Assembly (NCBI GenBank): GCA_011037195.1
Contig: JAAEAF010000248.1
Location: 236,009-300,008, forward strand
Source of the DNA: Triatoma infestans
Lineage: Eukaryota; Arthropoda; Insecta; Hemiptera; Reduviidae
Length of the DNA stretch: 64,000 bases
Direction: 5' to 3'
The notes below the pieces were generated by a model. It worked only from the letters and a program-made list of their open reading frames with translations. It ran no database searches and was not told the origin of the DNA. Positions 34,121 to 44,104 of the stretch are shown piece after piece. The position numbers were made by a program, and so were the translations under genes. Positions within the stretch are counted from its first letter, which is position 1. Every line of letters begins with the position of its first letter.

Positions 34121-35945
34121 ACTCTGTGGGTAGAGACTGAATATTAGTCATCTATTGTAAGAGGACTAGAGGGGTTTTTTCTTTTCTAAATCTAGTTAGA
34201 AGACGTTCTGAGATTAGAGGATACGTTATAATTGTACCCTGGCGTTGTAATCGGCTTTCTGCGTATCATAAAATATTTTTGCAGACCCTGAGAGCCAAGT
34301 GCTAGTATGTCTAATTTCGCAGCGTCGTGCGCAGCAAGAAAGGCTAGCGCAATGGCTAATTTGGTCTAGGAAATCGGACACACTGGCTGAATTTTCCATC
34401 GAAGGTGGGTAAACTATTTATTAATTGTAAATTTCTCAAGGGGCAGGTTGATTGCTGGGGATGGCAGGAGGATTGGCTAATTGTTCCTGAGCAAGTAAAT
34501 ATTCTACAGCAGCGTCGATGCCCATATCTTATCCATTAATCTTGTACATTTTGGAAATAAGAGAATTACTACTTTGGGAAAGATTATATTTTTCAAGGCG
34601 TCAGGGTAATTGGATTAAATTGCCGCCAACAGAAAGGTTATTATCGCGTAATATCTTTACAATTTGCGATCTATTAAGAACACTCATAAATTCAAAATTC
34701 ACAAGGGATTGGGGTACAGTGGTAAAAATACAAAATTTTAAAAATGAAATTCAATAGAAAATTCAATTCTGGGAAATATTTAAGATATTTCCGCTGAGGA
34801 AATTATTGAAAAAGCAATAAAATTATCTGATGGATAATTCGTTTAATCAGTAAATTGAAAACTGTACGTACTTGTTAATTTGAGGATTCTGGTTGAAAAT
34901 ATCCCAAACAGCTAGCACCAATGAAATGTTATTGGTGTGCGTTGTTATAGTGTAGTGGTAGCTTGTAATGGCGTAAGCGGTTTAGTAAAGGGGCTTGTAA
35001 GTATATATGTTTAAGAGAGAAGTATTAGTAATAATCAAGAGTGCACCACTGTTTTTTAAAACATATTCTCTAAGCAAATTTAAGTACTTTACAATATCAC
35101 AACTATATCTTAATGAATCAGATTTTATGTGGAATAAATGCAAATCTCTATCACAGGCACTGAGTTTAAGAAAGCGTTTCCTGAAGTGTTCTCGCTTGAA
35201 TGTCTGTTTCAGACTGTCTTCTTTGAAAGCAGAATGCAGACTGTTCTTGAAGGAATGTCTTCTAATTGTGAGAAGAAGAGGTAGACAATGCTAACAAGGT
35301 TCAAGTACACTCCTGTAACTGACTTCTTCTACCTGGGTTACCCTTTTTGCCAACAAGTTCGCATTAACTAAGTTGAATATAATTTTATTCAATTAAAATA
35401 GAATAATTTCTTGCATCCATCACAAAGGCTTGCGTATATCTTTCAAATATATTAGGTATATTAAATACTTTGTTTAATTTTTTTCATTCTTGCCATTTAA
35501 TAAGCTATTTTTCAGTTTCCTTATTTTCTATTTTATCTATTTATGTATTTTTCTTTTTTTTTCAGAAGTATTATAATTTCTTTTATATTTTTAGATTAGC
35601 AAGTATTTATTCATTATTCTTTATTTTATTTATTATTGTATTTATTTATTTATTTATTATTCTGTTTCTTTTTCATTTTTTCAAGCTGTCAATTTTTTAT
35701 TTTACTCTTCTATTTTATGTAGTAATTTTAGTACTGTGTGTTACTGTAGTGTATATTTTGTTTTATTTATTTAGTTATTTACTTTCTAATTTTTATTTAT
35801 TTAATTTTCAAAATGTAATTATATTTTCTGCGTTAATCCTCCGGCAGACGGAATTTCCATGCCGTAGAATGTTTTTTTATTTTTTTTTTATTTTGAAGAA
35901 AATGTATTTACTTTTATGTTTCAAATAAAACATTATTATTATTCT
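34121..35945. other. Unassigned sequence
   Basis: 34150-34760 is less AT-rich and contains short protein-like open segments, but no family is recognised. 35460-35930 is strongly T-rich; its long hydrophobic open frame is a composition artefact. 35925-35945 (tcaaataaaacattattatt) resembles a LINE tail with ATT repeats, immediately before a SINE. Confidence 0.35.
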
Positions 35946-35950
35946 TTATC

Positions 35951-36092
35951 AACAGACAACATTGCCCATCACCGGACAGTGAGTTGTAGAGGCTCCTAGG
36001 AAGAGAAAATCTAAAGGCAGCATGCTGGATTCGAACCCGGGACCTCGGCGTTGGTAATCGAGCGCGCTACCACTGAGCTAATCCATTCCTTT
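35951..36092 (-). mobile_element. tRNA-derived SINE, family 1
   Basis: Minus-strand copy. It has an A-box-like TTAGCTCAGTGG and a B-box GGTTCGAATCC (complement at 36031-36041), then the family body CTTCCTAGGAGCCTC and ccggtgatgggcaatgttgt. It is truncated at the 3' part of the body. Confidence 0.8.
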
Positions 36093-36694
36093 ACCCTTGG
36101 CTTACGCCAGTTAACTAGGAACGGAGAGTAGAGTATACTTAGTTTGTGTATTGTGTACTGTTCTGACGAAGTTCATAGAGTACTGGAGCTGTGGTAATCC
36201 GTGGGGTCGCTACTCCCCAAATAACTGCATACAACAGATACGCTTTGCGGGCAAACAAAAGTGTAAGATATTTATTATGTATGTAGATAGTATACGAAGT
36301 TTAGAGAAAATAGTCAGAGCTGTTTTGTCAGATGAGGTGATAGAATCTAAGCGAAAACCAAGTCTGCAATTTTTCGTTTTTCTTCATACGTAATACATAC
36401 ATATATGAAAGTCACTTTTTTTCGTACGCAGGGGACTTCAAAAAAAATATTTCCAGTGAAAACTCAATTTCGAAAATTTGACCCGATCGCAATACTCCCT
36501 CTTCCAGGAACAAGAAAAAAATGTTGAAAAACTATTTCCAAAGGTTTCCAGTCACATGGTAAATTACCGCTAGGATCTATCAAATCATTTTAAAGATATT
36601 GTACAATGTGGTCTTGAGAAACGCATACGAATATCTTTGAGTTTCTAGTAAAAACTGTGTTTATATAAAAAAAGTAAATAAAGTAAAGTAAATG
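36093..36694. other. Noncoding with a modular-repeat fragment
   Basis: 36390-36500 contains the terminal block of the modular repeat (ggggacttcaaaaaaaatat, 'ccagtgaaaactcaatttcg', 'gatcgcaatactccctctt'). The rest is unrecognised. Confidence 0.4.
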
Positions 36695-36885
36695 CCTATT
36701 TTTTCAGGCGGGCTTAACGTCCAACTACCAAATTAGGTGTCGTGGACGGGGCGGAGAGCACCTTACTTTACTATTAACATTTTTTAAACAAATATAAAAT
36801 TTAGTTAAACGCTGGACTCGAACTGGGGTCCTCCCACTTACAAGTCCATGCTCATAACCACTACACCAACACCCGCCCCAGCTGT
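36695..36885 (-). mobile_element. tRNA-derived SINE, family 2
   Basis: Read on the minus strand it starts GGGGCGGGTGTTGGTGTAGT and has an A-box-like block (TGTAGTGGTTATGAGCATGG) and a B-box AGTTCGAGTCC (complement at 36816-36826). The body is not shared with family 1 (ccgtccacgacacctaattt in complement form). Only one copy was recognised in the window. Confidence 0.65.
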
Positions 36886-37440
36886 GTTTATATATTGCAC
36901 ATTATATTCAGCTTTCACATCATTTTTTTTTTTAAGATTATGGAACTGGTTAATTCAACCCTTTCTTTTTATGTCAAAATCGAAACAGGAATCTTTTCTG
37001 TGTTGCGTTTTTTCGTGAAAATGATGGCTGAGACAAAATGGACAATAAGAGATTGCCTTAAATATCTTACATAAAGTAAAAATTGTTACTAATCCATGTT
37101 TAGGGTAAATAAATGTCCAATTAAGTGCAAAAGGATATCAAAGGAATTGTTCGAGTTGTAGGTTGTTTTCAGTTAGACGTGCATTGCTTTGATTCTATTA
37201 TGAAAGATATAGTGCGAAAGGTCATCCATCGCATTGAACAAACAACTTTTTGAGGAATGAAGATCTCGAATCGCTATCTATTGCACAATTTAGTTCGTCC
37301 TCTCAGTTCGGGTCTACAGACAAAACCTGTTATGTAGTATGCCGTTTCCAATAATTCGAGATGAAGAACGGTATTGAGAATTTTTCTGTCTCGGCAGAAT
37401 AAAGCAAATATCTACTGAACTGTAGGGGTTGAATTAATTT
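36886..37440. other. Noncoding
   Basis: AT-rich sequence. No element was recognised. Confidence 0.4.
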
Positions 37441-38189
37441 TTATTTTCAATCATCATGTGACTGAATATTCACTTACTAATTCATTTGAATAGTTTAATT
37501 CTCGAATAATATTTAAAATAAATGCTGTTAAGAGAAAAAAATTTGGTTTGATACACACACACAACTTTCTCTTACTCCAGCTTTCAAAATTGTGATTGAC
37601 AAATTTTGTAGTTAGTATATCAAATTTAATGAAATTCGTCGATGTTTTTATGGAGAAAATCGCAAAAATTGAAAAATACTCAATAGTAAAAACGCACTTC
37701 CGGTCATCCAGTTTTTTCAAACTCGGAATTACAACAGCATATTAAATTCTAATTATTTATAGAATTGTGTAATAAACTGAAATACCACTTTAGAGGAAAC
37801 CTTAACCCCACCCCTCCCCCAAAAGTGCCCTTAAATGAATTTTCCTAGATAAATGTTTTTCAGATAAAAGCTGTAGATCTTTCTATGTGCAGTTGCTATA
37901 TCAACTTTGAAGAAAATCGTCGGAGCAAAAAAGGAAAAAACAACTAGTTAAGTGGTACTTCCGGTTGAGGAATTTTGACAGATAACCTGCTGTCTGATCC
38001 GATGGTGATACTTAAACGGAATATCAAGTTTGAACTTTCTAATTTTTCCTTTTTCTTTACACACACAAACAGACCATTTTCTAAAAACCACTTTTTTGAC
38101 TCAGGGGACCTCAAAGCGGATGTTTCCAGTGAAAGCTCGATAACGAAATTTGCCACGAATACAATACTAAAAATCTTATGTGTAACACT
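37440..38189 (-). repeat. Modular repeat, left flank of satellite
   Basis: Carries in order the block 'cacacaactttctcttactc', 'acttccggtcatcc', 'accactttagaggaaacctt', 'cttaaatgaattttcc', 'gaagaaaatcgtcggagc', 'gtggtacttccggttgagg', 'cctaaacggaatatcaag'-type and 'ggggacctcaaagcggat', then enters the satellite. The same blocks appear in reverse order and complement from 39037 rightward, so the satellite sits in the centre of an inverted arrangement. The same blocks in this orientation recur at 48600-49660. Confidence 0.7.
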
Positions 38190-39037
38190 CACCTAGTAAG
38201 AGGAAGTATTGTAATCCTGTGAAATTTTTACTTTCTCTTACACCTAGTAAGAGGAAGTATTGTAATCTGTGAAATTTTTACTTTCTCTTACACCTAGTAA
38301 GAGGAAGTATTGTAAGCTGTCAATTTTTACTTTCTCTTAACCTAGTAAGAGGAAGTATTGTAATCCTGTCAAATTTTTACTTTCTCTTACAACTAGTAAG
38401 AGGAAGTATTGTAATCCTGTGAAATTTTTACTTTCTCTTACAACTAGTAAGAGGAAGTATTGTAATCGTGTGAAATTTTTACTTTCTCTTACACCTAGTA
38501 AGAGGAAGTATTGTAATCTGTGAAATTTTTACTTTCTCTTACAACTAGTAAGAGGAAGTATTGTAATCGTGTGAAATTTTTACTTTCTCTTACACCTAGT
38601 AAGAGGAAGTATTGTAATCTGTGAAATTTTTACTTTCTCTTACACCTAGTAAGAGGAAGTATTGTAATCCTGTCAAATTTTTACTTTCTCTTACAACTAG
38701 TAAGAGGAAGTATTGTAATCCTGTCAAATTTTTACTTTCTCTTACACCTAGTAAGAGGAAGTATTGTAATCCTGTGAAATTTTTACTTTCTCTTACACCT
38801 AGTAAGAGGAAGTATTGTAATCCTGTCAAATTTTTACTTTCTCTTACACCTAGTAAGAGGAAGTATTGTAATCGTGTGAAATTTTTACTTTCTCTTACAC
38901 CTAGTAAGAGGAAGTATTGTAATCGTGTGAAATTTTTACTTTCTCTTACACCTAGTAAGAGGAAGTATTGTATCCTGTGAAATTTTTACTTTCTCTTACA
39001 CCTAGTGAGAGGAAGCATTGTAATCATGTCAAATTTT
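38190..39037. repeat. 51-bp hairpin satellite, 16 full units plus a partial
   Basis: Units are 49-51 bp. A typical one begins CACCTAGTAAGAGGAAGTAT and ends AAATTTTTACTTTCTCTTA. Variation is mostly C/A at position 3 and C/G/T around the 'atcctgt' segment. Across each unit junction TACTTTCTCTTAC pairs with GTAAGAGGAAGTA (one G-T wobble) around a 5-nt ACCTA-type loop, so the array is a row of identical potential hairpins. The last partial unit diverges and merges into the modular repeat (gatatcgagttttcaccgg). Confidence 0.95.
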
Positions 39038-40521
39038 CGATATCGAGTTTTCACCGGAGATATCCGTTTTGAGGTCCTTTGAGTCCAAAAAAGTGTTTTT
39101 AGCAAATTGTTTGTGTGTGCGTGTAACTGTGTGTATGTATGTGACCAGCATTGCTCAAAAACGAAAAACCGTAGAAAGTTGAAACTTGGTATTCCGTTTA
39201 GGTATCACCATGTGATCTGAGAATGTTTATCTGTCAAAATTTCTCAACCGGAAGTACCACTTTACTAGTTGCTTATTTTTACTTTTTTGCGATTATATAA
39301 AAAGTGGCTCCGACGACTTTCTTCAACCATAATATATCAACTACACATAAGAAAGAGCTACAACTTTTATCTGAAACATTTCTCTGGAAAAATTCATTTA
39401 AGAGCACTTTTGGTGGAGAGGTAAGGTTAAGTTTTCATCTAAAGTGCTATTTCAGTTTATTATACAATTCTGTCATCAAATAATGTTAATTAGAATTAAA
39501 TGTCTGTGGAAATTTCGAGTTTGAAAAAAATTGGATGACCGGAAGAGCGTTTAATTTACTTCTTTATTAAATGATTTTTTTTTCTTCAGGTTTTTGCAAT
39601 TTTCTCAAAACTGGCGATTTTCTTGAAACTCCGACGATTTTCTTCAAACTTGGCTATCAACTACACATACAAAGAGCTACAACTTTTATTTGATACATTT
39701 CTCCGAGAAAATTCATTTAAGGGCACTTTTGGGGGAGAGATGGGGTTTGGTTTTTATCTAAAGTGATATTTCAGTTTATTAGATAATTTTATCATCTAAA
39801 TAATTTTATAATGTAAATAATGTGTGAAATAATCAACCTAATTTTAGAATTAAATAGGTTGTTGAAAGTCTGAGTTTGAAAAAATCAGATGACCGGAAGT
39901 GCTTTTTTACTTAAATGTATTTTTCAGTTTTCTGGTATTTTCTCGAAAACGGCTCCAATGATTTTCTTTAACTAGTAATGTGAACTGCACATATAACGAG
40001 CTACAACTTTTATTTGAAACATTTCTCTGGTGAAGTCATTTAATGGGGCTTTTTGGGGAGGGGTTATGTTGATTTCTAAAGTGCTATCATAGTTGATTGT
40101 ACAATTCTACCATCCAAACAAAATTAATTAGAAATAAATAGATGGCTAAAATATCGAGTTTCAAGAAAATTAGTAAACCGGAAATGCGCTGTTACTGAAC
40201 ATTTTTTCATTTTTCGACGAATACCAACGAATGTCAATTGTGACAAATCGAAGTTAAATTTTTGAGTTATACTGACCACACAGAGAAACCGATTGCTAAA
40301 ACGCTGAAAACCATATTTCGGATTCACGGGGTCCTCAAAACATGTATTCCTGGTGAAATTTCAATATCGTAAATTTCACACTATCGCAATAGCAGTAAGA
40401 AAAAAAAAATGGAGTGAAACACGCACACGAATTTACTATATTAATGGAAAAATTGTATTTAAAATTACAAATATTCAGTTGGTCTTCCCTTAAATAAGGT
40501 GGTAGGGGTTATCATGTATAT
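39037..40521 (+). repeat. Modular repeat, three tandem ~300-bp modules
   Basis: After a terminal block (gagttttcaccggagatatc ... 'tctcaaccggaagtaccac'), three successive modules are seen at about 39300-39560, 39604-39920 and 39942-40200. Each has the order 'ggctcc(g/a)a.gattttctt', 'tgaactacacata', 'gagctacaacttttatttg', 'aaacatttctc', 'cattta..gg', 'aaagtgctatttcag', 'attagaattaaat' and 'gaccggaagtgc'. The modules are clearly related but diverged. No open frame is conserved among them. The stretch ends at the solo LTR. Confidence 0.75.
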
Positions 40522-40932
40522 TGTAACGCAGCCACTGGTGCCATCTAGGAGAGAAAGTAGATACCTCAAGTTCTCCTAGTGGCCGCTAGGAAGCGCTGGC
40601 GGCGCTCTAGCTCTCTCTAGAAGAATCGAGAAAGTTCTAGACCCTTCTCCGCCGGAATAAATAGTGGGACAACATAGAGTCTAGGAGAGTTTTTCTAGTT
40701 ACAAACGAAGTGTACGTTTGTGGAATGTGTATAAAAAGTGAACAAAGTGAACTTTTGTGGTTTAAACTGTGAATTAATTATTATTAAGTGTTGTATTTTG
40801 TAATTTATTGTGTATAACAATAAATTGGTGTTTTCTTTATTGAAGTTTAGAGTATTTTATCTATACGAACCCACTTAAAACTAGTTGCAGTAGCTAGTTT
40901 AAAGGGATAAACGTTAAAATATGTACATTACA
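40522..40932 (+). mobile_element. Solo LTR with ATAT target-site duplication
   Basis: A 411-bp sequence starts TGTAACGCAGCCACTGG and ends ATGTACATTACA, i.e. TG...CA with matching TGTAA/TTACA ends. It is flanked by ATAT at 40518-40521 and 40933-40936. It contains an AATAAA (about 40820) and TATA-like AT-rich blocks. ATAT four-base duplications are typical of Gypsy-group integrases. No internal region is present, so it is the product of LTR-LTR recombination. It is unrelated to the two other LTRs in the window by eye. Confidence 0.85.
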
Positions 40933-40936
40933 ATAT

Positions 40937-41300
40937 GCCTTCACAGCAGTGATAAAATGGCAAATTTGAAGAAAAATCGATTAAACGGAAGTAAACCTTC
41001 GCAGAATTGGATTGTGAGTTGTTTTTTTTTTTGGAAATAACTTTGTCTTTAGGCGTCATCGATTAGAAAATCGAAATAAACTTGAACGCTAACTGCACTG
41101 TTTTTATTTGAAACACTTTTTCAGAAACAAATGATATTTGAATTTCAAATATATGGTGTTGGTTCTATGTTATTGGCGCGCACTTCACTTTCCTACCGCT
41201 AGGGTAAGTAGGCTTTTACTTATCAAAGTTGAAATAGCAAAATTTGATTTTTAAAGAAAATCTGTTATTTCATATAAAATTGTATTAAGAGAAGTAGAAG
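40937..41300 (+). repeat. Modular repeat continuation right of solo LTR
   Basis: It resumes the interrupted family with 'gcaaatttgaagaaaaatcg', 'aaacggaagtaaacc', 'tttgtctttaggcgtcatcg', 'aactgcactgtttttatttg' and 'gaaacactttttcag'. This shows the LTR inserted into a pre-existing repeat. Confidence 0.6.
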
Positions 41301-42154
41301 AGAATGTGTGTGTGTGGTTCACAATAACTGAACTGGACAATTGGACTTAGTGGGCATTTCATTGAACTTAAAATAAATAAAGAAATGAAATAGAAGTGAA
41401 AGTAAAATTCCTATGTTTACAAAATTTGTTAAAAAAAAGAAAAAGAAGACATGGCCGCAATATTTCCTTTTACATCAGGAAGAGACAATACAAAGAAATT
41501 GGAATGCGACATATACATGTTAATATGTCATTTATGATTAAATTTTTGGCCAAATAATTAAAAACAAATAGTAATGTATGTTAGCAGCGAGAGTGTGTGT
41601 GTGTGCGCGCGGTGTAGTATGAGATCTTACAATGACCAACACGATCTGCCCACAAGTAGGAAGAATGTCTCTATAAGAGAGTAAGAGAGATCTGTGTGTA
41701 CAATGAATAGAGCAGCCAACGTGCCAACCTAGAGTACCAGTTCTTCTGCTTCTTACTCCATCGTTCTAATAGAGTTAGTTCTCTCTCTCTGTCTCTCTTA
41801 TTCCTTCTCTATGGCTGCCTTATTGAACATTCCTATGTGTGCAGGCTCTCTCACAAGAATTCTCTTTATTAATGCATTTCTATCCTCAATATATAGCCCT
41901 TTAAACACTACCAACAGCAAAACACCCTATTTATTGGAGGTAAGATTAAAGGGCCCTCTTTTCCACCAAACCATTATCACTTTGGCCGACCTATTTAGTT
42001 ATATAGGATATTTCGATCGCTTTTCTTTTCCTTTCTCTCTTTTGAAGAAAGGCTTTCCTTTTTTTTTTTTTTTGGTAAATATTAATTTTTTTTGTAGCAA
42101 TAATGATAATCTAATTATAAAAATCGATCAATGACAATAATGGTATTTTGAGGT
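41301..42154. other. Noncoding, microsatellite-rich
   Basis: Contains GT-rich (41591-41606), purine/pyrimidine CT-rich (41770-41820) and T-tract (42058-42074) sequences. An open frame at 41811-42134 has no recognisable similarity. Confidence 0.4.
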
Positions 42155-42285
42155 TCGTTACGACCGCTGTAAAAAGGATATTGAGGTTTGTTAAAAAAAC
42201 AACAAAAAAACTCTTTTTTCTGAAATTTTCACCAAAGTTTCGGTAAATTTATTACCTTCTTCTTCTCTACCGATACATACAAATA
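42155..42285 (-). repeat. Single arm related to the 26.3-kb fold-back
   Basis: The blocks 'ggatattgaggttyg', 'actcttttt', 'tttcaccaaagtttcgg' and 'aaatttattaccttcttc' match 26319-26398 in the same order. On the minus strand the core reads GAAGAAGAA, a GGTAA/TTACC stem, then GAAAC. Confidence 0.6.
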
Positions 42286-42489
42286 TATCAGAAAAAAAAT
42301 AGCTAAAATTTTCAAAAAAATATTACTATTCCATCTCTCATAAAAACTCCAATCCTCTAAGAAAACTCTATTCTAAACTCTAAGACTTCACATACCCAGA
42401 ACTTTATTATCAGATCTTATTTATAAAATAAATTGTTTAACATGCCCAGCCACATACATAGGATAAGTAAGTCAATATTTAAAAAAAAA

Positions 42490-43650
42490 AAAAAATCTGG
42501 TGTGAAACACCTTAGACAACTTTCTCTTACACCAGTTTTCAAAATTGTAATTGACAAATTTAATGAAATTCGTCGAAAACTAAAAAAAAAAAACGGTTAA
42601 GTAAAAGCGCGCTTCCGGTTTCTTAATTTTCTTAAAACTTGGAATTTTAGCAATCTATTTATTTCTAATTAATTTTTTTTTTGGATGGTAGAATTGTACA
42701 ATCAAGTAGGATAACACTTTAAAGAAAAACATAACCCACGTTTTGGTACCACAATATCGTGCCAAACTTGAACTATAATATAACAGCGATAATTTCATTG
42801 GCATTCTCTTTTTATAGATTATATTAAAAAAAAAAAATAAATAAAAAAATGAATATTTCTTAGTAGTCGAAGCAAATTAGTTCCGTTTCAAATTATATCG
42901 ACGATTAATATTGCTGTTTTATTGCACCATGATAATGGCGATTGTAACGGTTTTAACTAGCTGTTTATTTTTATTTTATTTTATGAAATTCAATGAAAAA
43001 AATTAACCCCATTAAATTAGATTTTGTTTTCTTCATATTATTTTGTAATTGAATATAATTTAGAATTGCAGAGCTATGCTGAACTATAGACAGGAAATCT
43101 ATAGACACTATAGAACTATGCGGAACTATAGACACAGCTTAAAAATCTGGTCTGAAATACACAACCGATTTTCTCTTACTTTAACCTTCCAATTTTGTAT
43201 ACAATTCCCCTAATATAAATATCGAGGTGGTGGGGTAAATGTTTGTTCAGCATTATGGCGGTGAGTCATTTGAGGTTATTTTACATTATATGTGCGGAAA
43301 ACAACCGCAATAAAATTCGAATAAAACCAAATAATATTCGAAAAAGTTTTATAACAGAATCGGTTAAGATCTATGCAGTTAACATTTCTAGTTTTGAGGA
43401 AATCTTTGTGGTAATTTTCAAGACAAATCCAAAAACCTCAAAATCTATTCCGTAAAGGTGCATTTGAGGCTGATGGGTTTTCTTCAAATCTGGAATTTAA
43501 GGCAATGCTTTTTAATAATGCTTATTAATATTATGTAGACATAGAACCTTACTTTAATGGAAAGCTTAAAGTTATTGTTCCCTTAGAACCCCCGCCCCAA
43601 ATCAATTTTCCCAGCCAAATGTTTCAACTAAAAGATAAACATTTAGATTA
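42490..43650 (-). repeat. Modular repeat fragments
   Basis: 42500-42770 repeats the orientation of 48600-48900 (aactttctcttacaccag, 'gcttccggtttcttaattttc', 'caatcaagtaggataacac'). 43150-43650 holds a more diverged version ('tctggtctgaaatacacaac', 'tcttcaaatctggaat', 'aattttcccagccaaatg'). The sequence between them is unassigned and AT-rich. Confidence 0.5.
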
Positions 43651-43654
43651 AAAA

Positions 43655-43880
43655 GGGGAGGGATTAGGTAAGTGGTTAGTGCGTTGGTCTCCCACGCGGA
43701 GATCCCGGGTTCGAGTCCAGTGTTACCCTTAGATTTTTTCTTCCTAGGAACCTCTACAGCTCACTGTTCAGTGATGGACAATGCTGTCTGTAGCAAGAGA
43801 ACACTGTCCGGAGGCCGGCAGTGCACTGAGAAGGCTAGCTAATGGCCAGAGGCACCATGTTGAAGCGCCTTAAATTGAAA
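43655..43880 (+). mobile_element. tRNA-derived SINE, family 1
   Basis: The A-box-like TTAGGTAAGTGG lies at 43672-43683 and the B-box GGTTCGAGTCC at 43710-43720. Body phrases are cttcctaggaacctc, 'gatggacaatgctgtc' and 'ggaggccggcagtgcactg'. It is the most complete copy in the window and ends about 25 bp before the tail of the LINE on the opposite strand. Confidence 0.85.
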
Positions 43881-44104
43881 AAAAATTACGTTAAACACAT
43901 GATCTATTTGTTTATTTGTTTATTTGTTTATTTGCCTGTACATATTTACAAAATATAAGAGGCTCGTCATTATAAACAAACTAATTCATTATAACTTATT
44001 GTCATAGATGTTGGCTGTGTGCGACCTTTATACTTATTTATATAGACATATCTTTATAATCTTTTACATTTTATTAGTTCTATGTTCAGTTTAAGTGTAT
44101 CTGT

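Noticed and set aside
35470..35928. 152-codon hydrophobic open frame
   Set aside because: Produced by T-rich sequence (Phe/Ile/Leu/Tyr runs), with no motif, start context or splice pattern.
38596..38980. Long repetitive open frames of 17-residue period on both strands
   Set aside because: They arise because the 51-bp satellite unit is divisible by three and lacks stops in one frame of each strand; 49- and 50-bp units break the frame, so coding is implausible.
38190..39037. CRISPR-like array
   Set aside because: Units are contiguous without unique spacers and the context is a eukaryotic genome; it is a tandem satellite.
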